Below, one piece after another: positions 51,156 to 60,576 of a DNA stretch of 64,000 bases. Made by a program: the position numbers and the translations under genes. The notes beneath the pieces were generated by a model that was not told where the DNA came from, did no database searches, and saw nothing but the letters and a program-made list of their open reading frames with translations. Numbering within the stretch: the stretch's first letter is position 1; the number at the start of each line of letters is the position of its first letter. The stretch is from Candidatus Mediterraneibacter merdipullorum (lineage in GTDB: Bacteria > Bacillota > Clostridia > Lachnospirales > Lachnospiraceae). The DNA is taken from NCBI GenBank assembly GCA_019117125.1, contig DXAL01000021.1, forward strand, positions 62,001-126,000, written 5' to 3'.

Positions 51156-53233
51156 AGAAGTTCAGTCCGCTGGCGCTGATAAAAAAATACCGGCTGTTCA
51201 TCCTGGCGGCGGCAGTGCTCTCAGGTCTTGGCGCCATGTTCCTCTTTACGTGGATGCAGAGCTATACTGCCACAACGGTGATAGAGTATACCAATGACAC
51301 GGCGGAGCAGGGGCTCGCCCCTGACGGGACGGAGATCGACACGTCGGAAATCTATTCTGCGGATGTGATGAAAGAGGTCTTCACAAGGATGGACCTGGAT
51401 TACGACGATTACAATATGGATGAGTTCCGCTCCAAAGTCGAGATTGTCCCGCTCCAGACAAGCGAGGAGGAAGCGGTCCAGGAGGCGATGAACGAGGAAG
51501 GCGAGGAAGTGGAGGAAGAACCGGTCAGATACCAGGTGTCCATCACCCTTTCCAGAAATGACGCGTCGGACCCGGGGACATTTTCCCGTCAGCTCCTGGA
51601 CAACATGCTGGATGTGTTCCTGGAAAAATACGGGGAGACGCATGTCAACGGGACATCCTTTGTCAATCAGATATCGGAGATAAATACGGCGGACCACGAT
51701 TATCTCGAAATCATCGAGCTCATCGAGACATCGGTGAGCACAACGGTGGAATCGCTGGCAGGTTATGTTGAGAACAACGTGGACTTCACTTCCTCTGCGA
51801 ACGGATATTCCTTCAACGACATCTACCGGGACCTGGGGCTGTTCCAGTCCAACGAGATTCCGGATATCTACGCGTACATCCTGAACAACCGCATCACGAA
51901 AGACCCGGATATCCTGGTCTCAAAATACAGAAACCGGATAGAAGAGTACGGGATAAACAACAGCAGTTATGAGGAACAGATTGACGACATCCTGGAAATC
52001 ATCGACGCATATGTAAAGATGATGCGGGAGTCCGGGAATACGGACATTACCTATGAATACATCCTGGACCAGGTGTACGACGACTATTACTATGAGCAGC
52101 AGGCAGCCGCCCAGGCAGGCGCTCAGTCGGAGTCAGAGGACGGGAGCGCGCAGGACCTCCCGGACTGGCAGGCGCCGGACGAGACGGTCCAGTATGACGT
52201 GCTCCTGGAAAATTATGTGTCCAACCGGTCTGCCTGTGAGTACGCGCTGATCGATTCTGCCTACTGCCAGTATATCCTGGATTTGTACGGCGATGCCGGG
52301 AGCGCCTCCGCAGAGGAGGAACAGCAGCACGTCTCCCGGATGCTGGATGAGCTGGTGGGAGAGCTGAATGTGGTCTATGGCAGGCTGGATGAGATAAGCA
52401 GTGAATTTAACGAATACGCGGGAGCGATGAATGTGACTCTGAACAGCGACATCATCGTAAAGCCCAATATACAGATTCTGCTCTACTCCATGCTTGTTGT
52501 CGTTGTGTTTGCCATGGCTGCCGTCGCAGCAGTGCTTGTGGCAGGCAGAACCGGCGATATTCTGGATTACTACATGTATACGGACAGAAAGCTGCTGCTC
52601 CCGAACAGGACGGCATGCGACCGGTATCTGAACCGGAATGAAAAAGCCATGCTGGACAATGACTTTGTCTGTATCGCGCTGCTCTTTACCGGGCTGTCGG
52701 AGAAGAACCGGCAGTTCGGAAGGGAGAGATGCGACGCGATGCTCGTCCGGTTTGCAGGATTTCTGAAACAGATATTCCTGTCTTCCGGCGGGAATATGAC
52801 GGCGGTCAACGGATTCGGACAGTTCGTGGTCTTCCTGGACAAGGTGACAGAGGAGCAGGCACAAGCCTATCTGGAATATCTGGCGGATGAGGCGGAAGAG
52901 TATAACAAGTCTGAGAAATGCAGGATGGAATACCGCAGCGGCATCGCCCACGCAAAGACCGAACACATCTTCCGGCTACGGGACCTGATGGTGCGCGCCA
53001 TCCATAAGGCGGGCGGCAGCCAGAAGAAAGACACGCCTCCGGAAGCAGAAGCCGTCCGGGAGCCTGTGCAGGCGCCTGTTCAGGAATCTGTGCAGGAGCC
53101 CGTCCGGGAGCCTGCCAGGGAGTCCGTTCAGCAATCCGCGCAGGAGCCCGTCCGGGAATCCGGCGGGGGCGACCGCACAGACGAGCGGCTCACAGAGCTG
53201 CTCCGGCGGCTGGAAGAGATGCGGCGCGGATAG
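51152..53233 (+). CDS. Wzz-like co-polymerase fused to a degenerate GGDEF-like domain
   Basis: 693 residues. N-terminal helix (about 14-33), then TATTVIEYTNDTAEQGLAPDG as in Wzz-type proteins, an external domain to about 435, a second helix (about 440-470) and a cytosolic domain. That domain looks like a GGDEF remnant: LLLPNRTACDRYL near residue 480 resembles the LTGLPNR start, and VNGFGQFVVFLD near 550 stands where GGDEFVVLL would be, without the catalytic residues. A tail of PVQE/PVRE repeats ends the chain. The cytosolic part could bind a nucleotide such as c-di-GMP and control polymer length; this is inference. Confidence 0.6.
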   Translation: MKKFSPLALIKKYRLFILAAAVLSGLGAMFLFTWMQSYTATTVIEYTNDTAEQGLAPDGTEIDTSEIYSADVMKEVFTRMDLDYDDYNMDEFRSKVEIVPLQTSEEEAVQEAMNEEGEEVEEEPVRYQVSITLSRNDASDPGTFSRQLLDNMLDVFLEKYGETHVNGTSFVNQISEINTADHDYLEIIELIETSVSTTVESLAGYVENNVDFTSSANGYSFNDIYRDLGLFQSNEIPDIYAYILNNRITKDPDILVSKYRNRIEEYGINNSSYEEQIDDILEIIDAYVKMMRESGNTDITYEYILDQVYDDYYYEQQAAAQAGAQSESEDGSAQDLPDWQAPDETVQYDVLLENYVSNRSACEYALIDSAYCQYILDLYGDAGSASAEEEQQHVSRMLDELVGELNVVYGRLDEISSEFNEYAGAMNVTLNSDIIVKPNIQILLYSMLVVVVFAMAAVAAVLVAGRTGDILDYYMYTDRKLLLPNRTACDRYLNRNEKAMLDNDFVCIALLFTGLSEKNRQFGRERCDAMLVRFAGFLKQIFLSSGGNMTAVNGFGQFVVFLDKVTEEQAQAYLEYLADEAEEYNKSEKCRMEYRSGIAHAKTEHIFRLRDLMVRAIHKAGGSQKKDTPPEAEAVREPVQAPVQESVQEPVREPARESVQQSAQEPVRESGGGDRTDERLTELLRRLEEMRRG
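53060..53163 (+). repeat. Degenerate 12-base repeats coding (P/S)V(Q/R)E
   Basis: Imperfect units such as GAGCCTGTGCAG and GAGCCCGTCCGG give a Pro/Val/Gln/Glu tail (EPVQAPVQESVQEPVREP...). It lies at the cytosolic C-terminus of the Wzz/GGDEF-like protein. Confidence 0.75.
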
Positions 53234-53257
53234 ACCATACTCCGGGGGGAACGAACA

Positions 53258-54538
53258 GTGAAGCATGCAAAAAAAATCCTGCTGGCGGCGGTATATCTCG
53301 CACTGGCTGTACCGATGTTCTATTTTACAGAGGAAGGGGTCGCCGTCGGCAGCTTCAGTTTCATGTATATGTACCTTTTCGGCATCGGCATCGTGGCGTT
53401 CGCTGTGCTCGTGTTCTTTGTCTCACCGGATATCAGGCGGGGGATACTGAGCGTGCGGTACATGACGGTCATGTCCTTCCCGTATCTCTGGACAATCCTG
53501 TACTCCCTTCTGTTCTGGATTCTTACCCTGGCGGAATTCCGGGTCATCACGAGAGGGTTTTTCTATGTCGTATATCAGCTCATCGCGGTGTCGGCAGCGG
53601 CGGCGACGCTGTACCTGTTCGGAAACAACGGGATATATTATCAGTTCTTCGCTCTTGCGGCGGCGAACGCCATTGTCATCGTCCAGACCGTCCGCCAGTT
53701 CGGAGCCGGGGAGTTTGTGTCCGAATATATCGATGTCATCACGTCGTTTACTTCGGAGACCGGCGTTATCATGAAGCTGTTTGAATCCATGGAGCACGGG
53801 TTTGCCATCGGGTTTTTCCTGATTTTCTTTCTGCTGGATTTCCGGAAAAACAAAAAGAGGCTGTTCTGGCTCCCGCTGGCGGTGTTCCTCTTCCTGCTGG
53901 GGCTCAAGAGAATCATCCTGGCGGCGGCAGCGGCAGGCATCCTGCTGGGGGTCTTCGGGATGCGCTTCCTGAAAAAGAATGCGAAGCGGAACATCCTCAT
54001 CCTCCTGACCGGGGTGGGCATCCTGGGATTTGCCTATATCGTCGCCGTGCGCATGGGGCTTTATGAGTGGCTGGAGGCCAGAGGAATGGACAGCATGGGA
54101 AGGCGCTGGATTTACGACATGGTCCGCGACTGGTACGAGATCGGTCCCGGATATTTCGGGAAAGGCGCAGGCTATATATCCGGTTCCATCTCCATCGGGG
54201 AGCTGGACCTGACCCGCTCTGACGGATATGCGGTGGCGGACATCCACAATGACCTGCTGCGCCAGTACATTGAGCTGGGGTTCCTGGGATATTTCATCTG
54301 GACCTGGCTGTTTTTAAACCGCCGCGCGGGATATTTCTTCCACGCGCAGGCGACGGAAGACGACAGGCGGCACGGCATACTTGCCGCGGCTGTACTTGCC
54401 GCGCTGTTTTTTACGTTTATGACGGACAACACCATCTATTACTATTATACGACGATTTTTTCGTCCATCGCTATCATGGGGTTCCGGTATGAGGAATATG
54501 CGGAACAGGTAAAACTGCCGGGGGATGACGGTTCGTGA
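53258..54538 (+). CDS. Wzy/O-antigen-ligase-like polymerase
   Basis: 426 residues, about ten membrane segments, with a large loop before the last segments containing DSMGRRWIYDMVRDW, GPGYFGKGAGYISG and VADIHNDLLRQYIELGFLGYFIWTWL. The HND...E.G.LG pattern is typical of the Wzy/WaaL ligase superfamily. It would join lipid-linked repeat units outside the membrane. GTG start at 53258 with GGGGGGA 7 bases upstream. It overlaps the following glycosyltransferase gene. Confidence 0.78.
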   Translation: MKHAKKILLAAVYLALAVPMFYFTEEGVAVGSFSFMYMYLFGIGIVAFAVLVFFVSPDIRRGILSVRYMTVMSFPYLWTILYSLLFWILTLAEFRVITRGFFYVVYQLIAVSAAAATLYLFGNNGIYYQFFALAAANAIVIVQTVRQFGAGEFVSEYIDVITSFTSETGVIMKLFESMEHGFAIGFFLIFFLLDFRKNKKRLFWLPLAVFLFLLGLKRIILAAAAAGILLGVFGMRFLKKNAKRNILILLTGVGILGFAYIVAVRMGLYEWLEARGMDSMGRRWIYDMVRDWYEIGPGYFGKGAGYISGSISIGELDLTRSDGYAVADIHNDLLRQYIELGFLGYFIWTWLFLNRRAGYFFHAQATEDDRRHGILAAAVLAALFFTFMTDNTIYYYYTTIFSSIAIMGFRYEEYAEQVKLPGDDGS

Positions 54539-55665
54539 GGATAGGTATCTTTTTTCACAGATTTGACGACGGGGGCGCGGAGAAGACTACCGTGCGCCTG
54601 GCAAATGAACTGGCAAAGCGCGGTCATGCGGTCACCATTGCCGTACGGTACGACAGAGGACCCGCAAGGGCGCTTGTCAGCAGTGCGGTCCGGGTCGTGG
54701 ACATGAAGCTCCCGGAAAAGGGGAAGCTGGTGAAAAATATCCGGAATGTCCGCATCCTGAAAGGGATGATGGGTTCCGGGGACTATGACGTACTGATGGC
54801 GGTCACTTCGGAGATGGCGGAGGTCGCCGCTGTTTCCTGCGCCTTTGGCGGGAAGAAAATTCCGCTCGTCTGTGTGCTCCACAGCACGCTGTCCGTGGAG
54901 CAGACAAGCTTCCGTGCGCTCCGGCACATGCTGCACGGGTTTTTCGACCGGCAGTACGACCGGGTCATCGCCGTATCGGAAGCCGTGCGGCTGGATTATC
55001 TGAAAAGCTGCGGGGCAGAACCGGGCAAAGCGGTGACCATCTATAATCCCCTGGTGGATGAGCGGGTGATGCGTCTTTCCGGAATCCGTCCGGACCATCC
55101 GTGGCTTGTACCGGACCGGACATTCCGGACGCTTTTGATGGTGGGAAGGCTGTCTTACCCCAAGAACCATGCACTCATGTTCCGGGTGCTGAAAAAGCTG
55201 CTCCGGGAAGGGGATTACCGGCTGGTCCTGCTGGGGGAAGGGGAGCTTCGCGAAGAGCTGGAGACGCTGGCAGAGGACATGGGCATCCGGGCGCAGGTGG
55301 ATTTTGCAGGCTATACGGACAACCCCTTCGGTTATATGGCGTACTGCGACTGTCTGGTCCTCTCTTCCCACTATGAAGGACTTCCGTCGGTCCTTGTGGA
55401 AGGGCTTGCCTGCGCAGGCACCATCGTGAGCGTCGACTGCCCTTCCGGTCCCGCAGAGATACTGGAAGGGGACACATACGGCGTGCTCGTCAAAAGCGGG
55501 GATGAAAAGGCGCTGAAAGAGGGAATCCTGGAAGCGCTCCAAAGGAGGACGGACCCGGAGCTGCTGCGAAGGCGGTCGGAAGATTTCTCGGTCAGCGGTT
55601 CCGTGGACCGGTATGAGTCGGTACTTTTGCAGACTGTGGAGGATTTCAGGAAAGGGCGGACATGA
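54535..55665 (+). CDS. GT4-family glycosyltransferase
   Basis: 376 residues with two Rossmann-like halves: FHRFDDGGAEKTTVRLANELAKRGH at the start, VGRLSYPKNHALMFRVLKKL in the middle and SSHYEGLPSVLVEGLACAGTIVS near the end, the GT4 retaining pattern (E...E). Transfers a sugar from a nucleotide donor to a lipid-linked acceptor on the cytosolic face. GTG start overlapping the polymerase stop. Confidence 0.9.
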   Translation: MRIGIFFHRFDDGGAEKTTVRLANELAKRGHAVTIAVRYDRGPARALVSSAVRVVDMKLPEKGKLVKNIRNVRILKGMMGSGDYDVLMAVTSEMAEVAAVSCAFGGKKIPLVCVLHSTLSVEQTSFRALRHMLHGFFDRQYDRVIAVSEAVRLDYLKSCGAEPGKAVTIYNPLVDERVMRLSGIRPDHPWLVPDRTFRTLLMVGRLSYPKNHALMFRVLKKLLREGDYRLVLLGEGELREELETLAEDMGIRAQVDFAGYTDNPFGYMAYCDCLVLSSHYEGLPSVLVEGLACAGTIVSVDCPSGPAEILEGDTYGVLVKSGDEKALKEGILEALQRRTDPELLRRRSEDFSVSGSVDRYESVLLQTVEDFRKGRT

Positions 55666-56867
55666 CAGAGCTTAAGATAAAACATATCATGGATAAATGC
55701 CGGTTCGCATGGTATCTCCTGCAGTATGCCGCAGCGTGCCTTGTGGCGCCGCTTTTCCGGCGCCGGAAAGAGTATGACCGGCTCTGGCTCATCGCGGAGC
55801 GGGGCGTGGATGCAGGGGACAACGGGTATCATCTGTTCCGGTATATCCGCACCCGTCATCCGGAAATCAATATCCGGTATGTCATCTCGGACGATTCTCC
55901 GGACCGGGCAAAAGTAAGCGCCCTTGGGGAGACGGTCTCCTACAGGAGCTTCCGGCACATGCTGGCATTCGTACTGTCCGGAGTCAAGATAAGCACCCAT
56001 GTCATGGGATATTCTCATGACGCTTATTTCTTCAAAATGCTGGACGGGAAGCTTCGGATAAAGGGAAAGAAAATTTTCCTGCAGCACGGCATCATCAAGG
56101 ACGACATCCCTTACCTCTATGCGGATTCCACCCGTCTGGATTTGTTTGTCTGCGGGGCGAAGCGGGAGTACGAATACATCCGCAGCACATACGGCTATCC
56201 GGAAGGGATTGTCCGCTTCCTGGGCCTGTGCCGCTATGACGCGCTGCCTGCCGGAAGGGAGCGAAAACAGAGCCGGACCGTCCTTGTCATGCCCACTTGG
56301 CGGACTTATCTGGAGCGGGTTTCAGGGCAGACCTTCTGCGGCACCGCATTTTACAGGGCGTACCAGAGCCTGCTCTCAAGTCCGCGGCTTCGGGAGATAC
56401 TGGAACAATATGGCTATCGCCTGGAATTTTTCCCCCATCATGAGATGCTGCCGTATCTGGACTGCTTCCGGACGGACGCCCGGCAGGTGCGCCTGTCCGG
56501 AAAAGGAGAAGAGGTGCAGCAGGCGCTCATCGGTGCGGACATCCTGATAACGGATTATTCGTCGGTGTATTTTGACTTCGGATATATGGGCAAGCCGGTC
56601 ATCTATTATCAGTTCGACCGGGAAGCGTACCGCGCGGGACACTATCAGGAAGGGTATTTTTCCTATGAAAGGGACGGGTTCGGTCCGGTGGTGGAGACGG
56701 AAGAGGAACTGCTTTCGGAGCTGGAAAAGGCTCTGGCGCGCGGCTGCATTTTGGAACCGGTCTATGAAGAGCGGGCGGAGCGCTTTTTTGAGCGGAGGGA
56801 CCGGAAGAACTGTGAGCGGAATTTTGACGCGATCATGCAGGCGGCAGGAGAGGAGAAGGACGGATGA
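55662..56867 (+). CDS. CDP-glycerol/polyol-phosphate glycerophosphotransferase (TagB/TagF type)
   Basis: 401 residues. Family motifs: FLQHGIIKDDIPYLY, a TWR motif, EFFPHHEMLPYL and the C-terminal ILITDYSSVYFDFGYMGKPVIYYQFDREAY. These enzymes move glycerol phosphate or ribitol phosphate from the CDP form onto a teichoic acid or capsular acceptor. At 401 residues it is a single catalytic unit like TagB, so it may add one or a few units and not a long chain. No gene for CDP-glycerol synthesis is in the window. ATGA overlaps on both sides. Confidence 0.9.
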   Translation: MTELKIKHIMDKCRFAWYLLQYAAACLVAPLFRRRKEYDRLWLIAERGVDAGDNGYHLFRYIRTRHPEINIRYVISDDSPDRAKVSALGETVSYRSFRHMLAFVLSGVKISTHVMGYSHDAYFFKMLDGKLRIKGKKIFLQHGIIKDDIPYLYADSTRLDLFVCGAKREYEYIRSTYGYPEGIVRFLGLCRYDALPAGRERKQSRTVLVMPTWRTYLERVSGQTFCGTAFYRAYQSLLSSPRLREILEQYGYRLEFFPHHEMLPYLDCFRTDARQVRLSGKGEEVQQALIGADILITDYSSVYFDFGYMGKPVIYYQFDREAYRAGHYQEGYFSYERDGFGPVVETEEELLSELEKALARGCILEPVYEERAERFFERRDRKNCERNFDAIMQAAGEEKDG

Positions 56868-57931
56868 GCAGGATTACCAGAAACACGATCGGAATGTTTG
56901 ACTGCCTGAAGGGCGCGGTCGTCCTGTTTGTCATCTTAAGCCACTGCTTCATCGAAGTATGGACCGTCAACCGGTGCACGGACTATACGCTTGTCTGGCG
57001 GTGCGTCCATTCGATGAGCGGGATGGCGATGGGAATCTTTTTCATCATCAGCGGCTACGGCTTCCGCCCGGTGAAAAACCTGCGGGGCGTCCGGATGCAG
57101 GCGCGCCTCCTGCTCCGGCCGGTTCTGACGGCGTATCTCTGCTTTACTCCCGCCATGATGCTCGGAAATCTGCTCACAGGCGAACCGGTTCTCTCCGGCA
57201 TCGCAGAGCGGTGGACCGGCTTTCTGCTGGGGCATATGAGGCGGACGGAAATGTTCGGGATGGAGACAGAGACTCTGGGCGTATTCTGGTACTTTATCGC
57301 ACTGTTCATCGGGTGGATGCTGCTGACGCTGATTTTCCGCATAGCGGAAAAAGAAGCGTTCCGGGGCGCGGCAGTGGCTGTATGTACTGCCGCAGGCTGC
57401 CTTCTGGCACGCTTCCTCCCGGAGCTGTGGTTCTGCATCGCCCAGGGACTGCTGTCCGTGGGCTTCCTCTACACCGGATATCTCCTGAAGAAGAAGGGAC
57501 TGGCATTCGCGAAAATACCGGTGTGGGGATACGTCCTCCTGGTGGGAGCGGCGGCATCGGTGCTGGCGTTTGGATATGTGAACCTGGGCGTCAATGAACT
57601 CAGGCTTGGACTGCTGGACTATGGGGGGACGGTATGCGGGAGCGTCCTGCTTATCCGCCTCTATCTCCGGTTCTTTGACCCGGAGCGGAAAGTGTATGCG
57701 CCCCTGATGTTTCTCGGCAGGAACTCGTCCATGTTCATCTGCATCCATGGATTTGAAGCGCTGCTCATTCTCTGGCGGTCCTGCCCGTATCTGATTTCCG
57801 GTCATGTGCAGCTGACGGCATTTGCCTTTTTCGCTTTCCGGCTTGGGCTGATTACGGTCTTATATTATATTGCCATGTACAGCAGGATGTTATGGCATCG
57901 GATGAGAACAGGGAGGGACGATGTATCATGA
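56864..57931 (+). CDS. Acyltransferase 3 family membrane protein
   Basis: 355 residues, about ten membrane segments. The AT3 start is clear: LKGAVVLFVILSHCFIEVW with the conserved His at residue 27, and FFIISGYGF after it. AT3 proteins carry acyl groups across the membrane and attach them to sugars or polymers. The next genes encode an SGNH hydrolase and an acyl carrier protein, so this may be the transfer step of a dedicated acylation route. ATGA overlaps on both sides. Confidence 0.85.
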   Translation: MSRITRNTIGMFDCLKGAVVLFVILSHCFIEVWTVNRCTDYTLVWRCVHSMSGMAMGIFFIISGYGFRPVKNLRGVRMQARLLLRPVLTAYLCFTPAMMLGNLLTGEPVLSGIAERWTGFLLGHMRRTEMFGMETETLGVFWYFIALFIGWMLLTLIFRIAEKEAFRGAAVAVCTAAGCLLARFLPELWFCIAQGLLSVGFLYTGYLLKKKGLAFAKIPVWGYVLLVGAAASVLAFGYVNLGVNELRLGLLDYGGTVCGSVLLIRLYLRFFDPERKVYAPLMFLGRNSSMFICIHGFEALLILWRSCPYLISGHVQLTAFAFFAFRLGLITVLYYIAMYSRMLWHRMRTGRDDVS

Positions 57932-58761
57932 AGCGTTTTTTTGCGGTCCTCGCCGCCGTGCTCGGGGTGCTGGTCATCGGCTGCGCCGCAGTCTTACTCG
58001 TATCAGAGATATTCTACCCGGGGCGGGGGTCGGAGGCGGTCCGTCCGGGCGGAGAAAAGGGACAGGATGACCCGGCAAAGGGCAAAGAGGAGGATGGAAG
58101 GTATTTCTCCGTCCTGGGAGACAGTGTCAGCGCCTACCGCGGGTGTGTGTCCCGGGAACTGACGCCCTACTATTCTTCCGGTGATTTCAGCGTTGAGTCG
58201 ATGTGGTGGTCTGTCCTTGGGGAAGAGACCGGGATGGAGCCGTGCGTCATCAATGCCGGCTCGGGGACGGGCGTGACCGAGCTGTTTCCGGACGAGGGGT
58301 TCCCGACAGCCGGGAACAGTGAGCGGTGTGAACAGCTCCATACGGAAGAACACACGCCGGATGTCATCTTCGTCCTGCTGGGAGGAAACGATGCGATACA
58401 GCAGGTTCCCGGAAGTGAGCTGGAAGACGCCTATGTGGAGATGCTGGAGCGGATGCAGCAGGCATATCCGGATGCGGAAATCTATGCCTGCACCTATTAT
58501 CTCATGCCCGGTTTCCTCACAGAGCCGATCCGGGATTTGAATGAACGGATACGAAGGGCTGCTTCTGAGGCGGATGTTCCGTGCATCGATGTGGAAGGGT
58601 GCGCCGTCTCAACGGGAGACCCGGAGGAGTATCTGCTGGATTATGACGCAGCGTCGGACTTCGGCGTCCATGTAAACGAGAAAGGGCAGAGAGTGCTGGG
58701 AGAGGCTGTGGCAGACGGGATGAAAGAATCGGGGAAAGCCCCCGGGATTCAGACAGAATGA
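57928..58761 (+). CDS. Membrane-anchored SGNH/GDSL hydrolase
   Basis: 277 residues. N-terminal hydrophobic helix with a possible lipobox (VIGC, Cys19), so the catalytic part is outside. SGNH blocks: SVLGDSVSAY with Ser66, a Gly in INAGSG, LGGNDA with Asn154, and SDFGVHVN with Asp244 and His248. Such proteins are esterases or, next to AT3 proteins, acyl transferases acting on surface glycans. It could complete or reverse the modification made by the AT3 protein encoded just before. SD GGGAGGG lies inside that gene. Confidence 0.85.
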   Translation: MKRFFAVLAAVLGVLVIGCAAVLLVSEIFYPGRGSEAVRPGGEKGQDDPAKGKEEDGRYFSVLGDSVSAYRGCVSRELTPYYSSGDFSVESMWWSVLGEETGMEPCVINAGSGTGVTELFPDEGFPTAGNSERCEQLHTEEHTPDVIFVLLGGNDAIQQVPGSELEDAYVEMLERMQQAYPDAEIYACTYYLMPGFLTEPIRDLNERIRRAASEADVPCIDVEGCAVSTGDPEEYLLDYDAASDFGVHVNEKGQRVLGEAVADGMKESGKAPGIQTE

Positions 58762-58784
58762 GAAAAAGCAGGAGGAGAGAAACG

Positions 58785-59018
58785 ATGAAAAAAGAAGAAC
58801 TGATGGAACAGATGATACAGCTGGTGCGGGAGAACACGGACGCGGCAGATATCAGCGGGGCGAGTTCTTTTATGGATGACCTGGAGATGTCTTCCATGGA
58901 GATATTTGCCTTCACAGGGGACCTGGAGGCGGAGCTTGGCATCCGCATTCCGGAGCGCGTGTTAAACAAAGCGGCAACACTGGATGAACTGGCGGATGAG
59001 ATACTGAAATTACTTTAG
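58785..59018 (+). CDS. Acyl carrier protein of the envelope cluster
   Basis: 77 residues, the helical carrier fold (FMDDLEMSSMEIFAFTGDLEAELGIRIPE). Ser37 in SSM is at the phosphopantetheine site; the usual DSL is replaced by SSM. It is not in a fatty acid synthesis locus; with the AMP-ligase at 60573-62048, the AT3 protein and the SGNH hydrolase it resembles the logic of DltA/DltC-type surface acylation. Start 58785 has AGGAGGAGAG upstream. Confidence 0.85.
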   Translation: MKKEELMEQMIQLVRENTDAADISGASSFMDDLEMSSMEIFAFTGDLEAELGIRIPERVLNKAATLDELADEILKLL

Positions 59019-59025
59019 GAGCGTT

Positions 59026-60576
59026 ATGAGGACCCGAAATTCTTTGATTAATCTGCTCGCCTCCGTGGGGGCGCAGGGCGTGAACATCCTGCTCCAGTTT
59101 CTGTCCCGGTTCATCTTTGTCCGCTATTTCTCCGAGGAATATCTCGGGGTAAACGGGCTTTTTACAGAAGTCCTGACGATATTTTCCCTGGCGGAGCTTG
59201 GAATCGGGATTTCCATGATGTACGGGCTTTATGACGTTATCGCGAAAAAGGATGAGCAGGCGGTGGCCTGTCTGATGAACCTGTACAGGCGGATGTATGC
59301 GGCGGTGGGCGCGGCAGTGGCAGGGATCGGATGCGCGCTGCTTCCCTTTCTGGATGTCTTTGTCAAAAGTACGGAAATCCCGCATATCCGGCTCATCTAT
59401 CTGATGTATCTGGCAAATTCGGTGCTCAGTTACTTCTTTGCGTACAAGCAGACGCTGCTGCGGGCGGACCAGAAAGAATACATTGTATCCGGTGTCACCC
59501 AGCTTGTGAAGTGCGTCCAGGTGCTGTTCCAGATCGGGATTATCCTTGTCACGGAAAATTTCTACCTGTACCTGGGAGCCCAGATGGTCTGCCAGATACT
59601 GACGAATGTGCTGCTCGCCGCTGTGGCGGACCGGAAATACCCGTATATCCGGAACCGGAGCGCAGGGCTTCCGGACAGAGCGGTGCGAAAGGATTTGTAC
59701 CGTCACATCCGCGCGATGGCGTTCCACCGGTTCGGCTCGGTGTTTGTGTTCAATACGGACAACCTGCTTATCTCCATGTTCATCGGGCTTGGTACGGTGG
59801 GGCTCTATTCCAATTATAAGCTGGTCACGAACAACCTCCGGACCGTCGCGGATTATATCTACAATGCGCTGACCGCAGGCGTGGGGAATCTGGCGGTCAC
59901 GGAGCCGGCGGAGCGGACCCTCTCGGTCTATCATACGCTGCAGATGGGGATGTCCCTTCTGTTCGGCTGGATGGCGGTATGCCTGCTGACACTGTTCAAT
60001 CCCTTTATCGAGCTTTTCTTCGGTGGGAAGTACCTGCTCCCTTTTTCGACCGTGGCGGTCATTGTGCTGGATTTTTATATCCTGGAAATGCGTCAGGTCA
60101 CGCTCTGCTTCCGCAACGCCATGGGGCTTTTCTGGTATGACAGGTACAAACCGGTGTTTGAAGTGGCGCTCAACCTGGGTCTGTCCCTGTTCCTCGTACA
60201 GAGGTACGGGATAGCGGGCGTCATCCTGGGGACGGTCATCAGCTCTCTGGCAACGAATTTCTGGGTGGAGCCTCTGGTGTTTTTCCGGTACGGGATACAG
60301 AAAGACTGGAAGAGAAACCTGGCGGGATACTTCCGGCGCTATGGGTGCTATACGGCGTTCACGGCGGTATGCGCCGTGCTCTGCCTGTATGTGTGCGGCC
60401 GGTTCGGCGAGGTGACGGTCCTTACCTTCCTGCTCAGGGGAGCGGCGGTATGTGTGATATACGCTCTGCTCGCCTTTGCCGTATTTGGCAGGAGCACTGA
60501 GTGGAAGGAACTTGCCGGGAAAGTGTCAGGGCTGGTAAAATACAGGAAAAAAGCGGAAGGAGAACAGGAGAAATGA
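59026..60576 (+). CDS. Wzx-like polysaccharide flippase
   Basis: 516 residues, about fourteen membrane segments, MOP superfamily polysaccharide type: FIFVRYFSEEYLGVNGLFTEVLTIFSLAELGIG near the start is the Firmicute RfbX/Wzx pattern, with FNTDNLLISMFIGLGTVGLYSNY in the middle. Flips lipid-linked repeat units to the outside, where the Wzy-like protein would polymerise them. TTAGGAG precedes the ATG, 7 bases after the acyl carrier gene. Confidence 0.87.
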   Translation: MRTRNSLINLLASVGAQGVNILLQFLSRFIFVRYFSEEYLGVNGLFTEVLTIFSLAELGIGISMMYGLYDVIAKKDEQAVACLMNLYRRMYAAVGAAVAGIGCALLPFLDVFVKSTEIPHIRLIYLMYLANSVLSYFFAYKQTLLRADQKEYIVSGVTQLVKCVQVLFQIGIILVTENFYLYLGAQMVCQILTNVLLAAVADRKYPYIRNRSAGLPDRAVRKDLYRHIRAMAFHRFGSVFVFNTDNLLISMFIGLGTVGLYSNYKLVTNNLRTVADYIYNALTAGVGNLAVTEPAERTLSVYHTLQMGMSLLFGWMAVCLLTLFNPFIELFFGGKYLLPFSTVAVIVLDFYILEMRQVTLCFRNAMGLFWYDRYKPVFEVALNLGLSLFLVQRYGIAGVILGTVISSLATNFWVEPLVFFRYGIQKDWKRNLAGYFRRYGCYTAFTAVCAVLCLYVCGRFGEVTVLTFLLRGAAVCVIYALLAFAVFGRSTEWKELAGKVSGLVKYRKKAEGEQEK

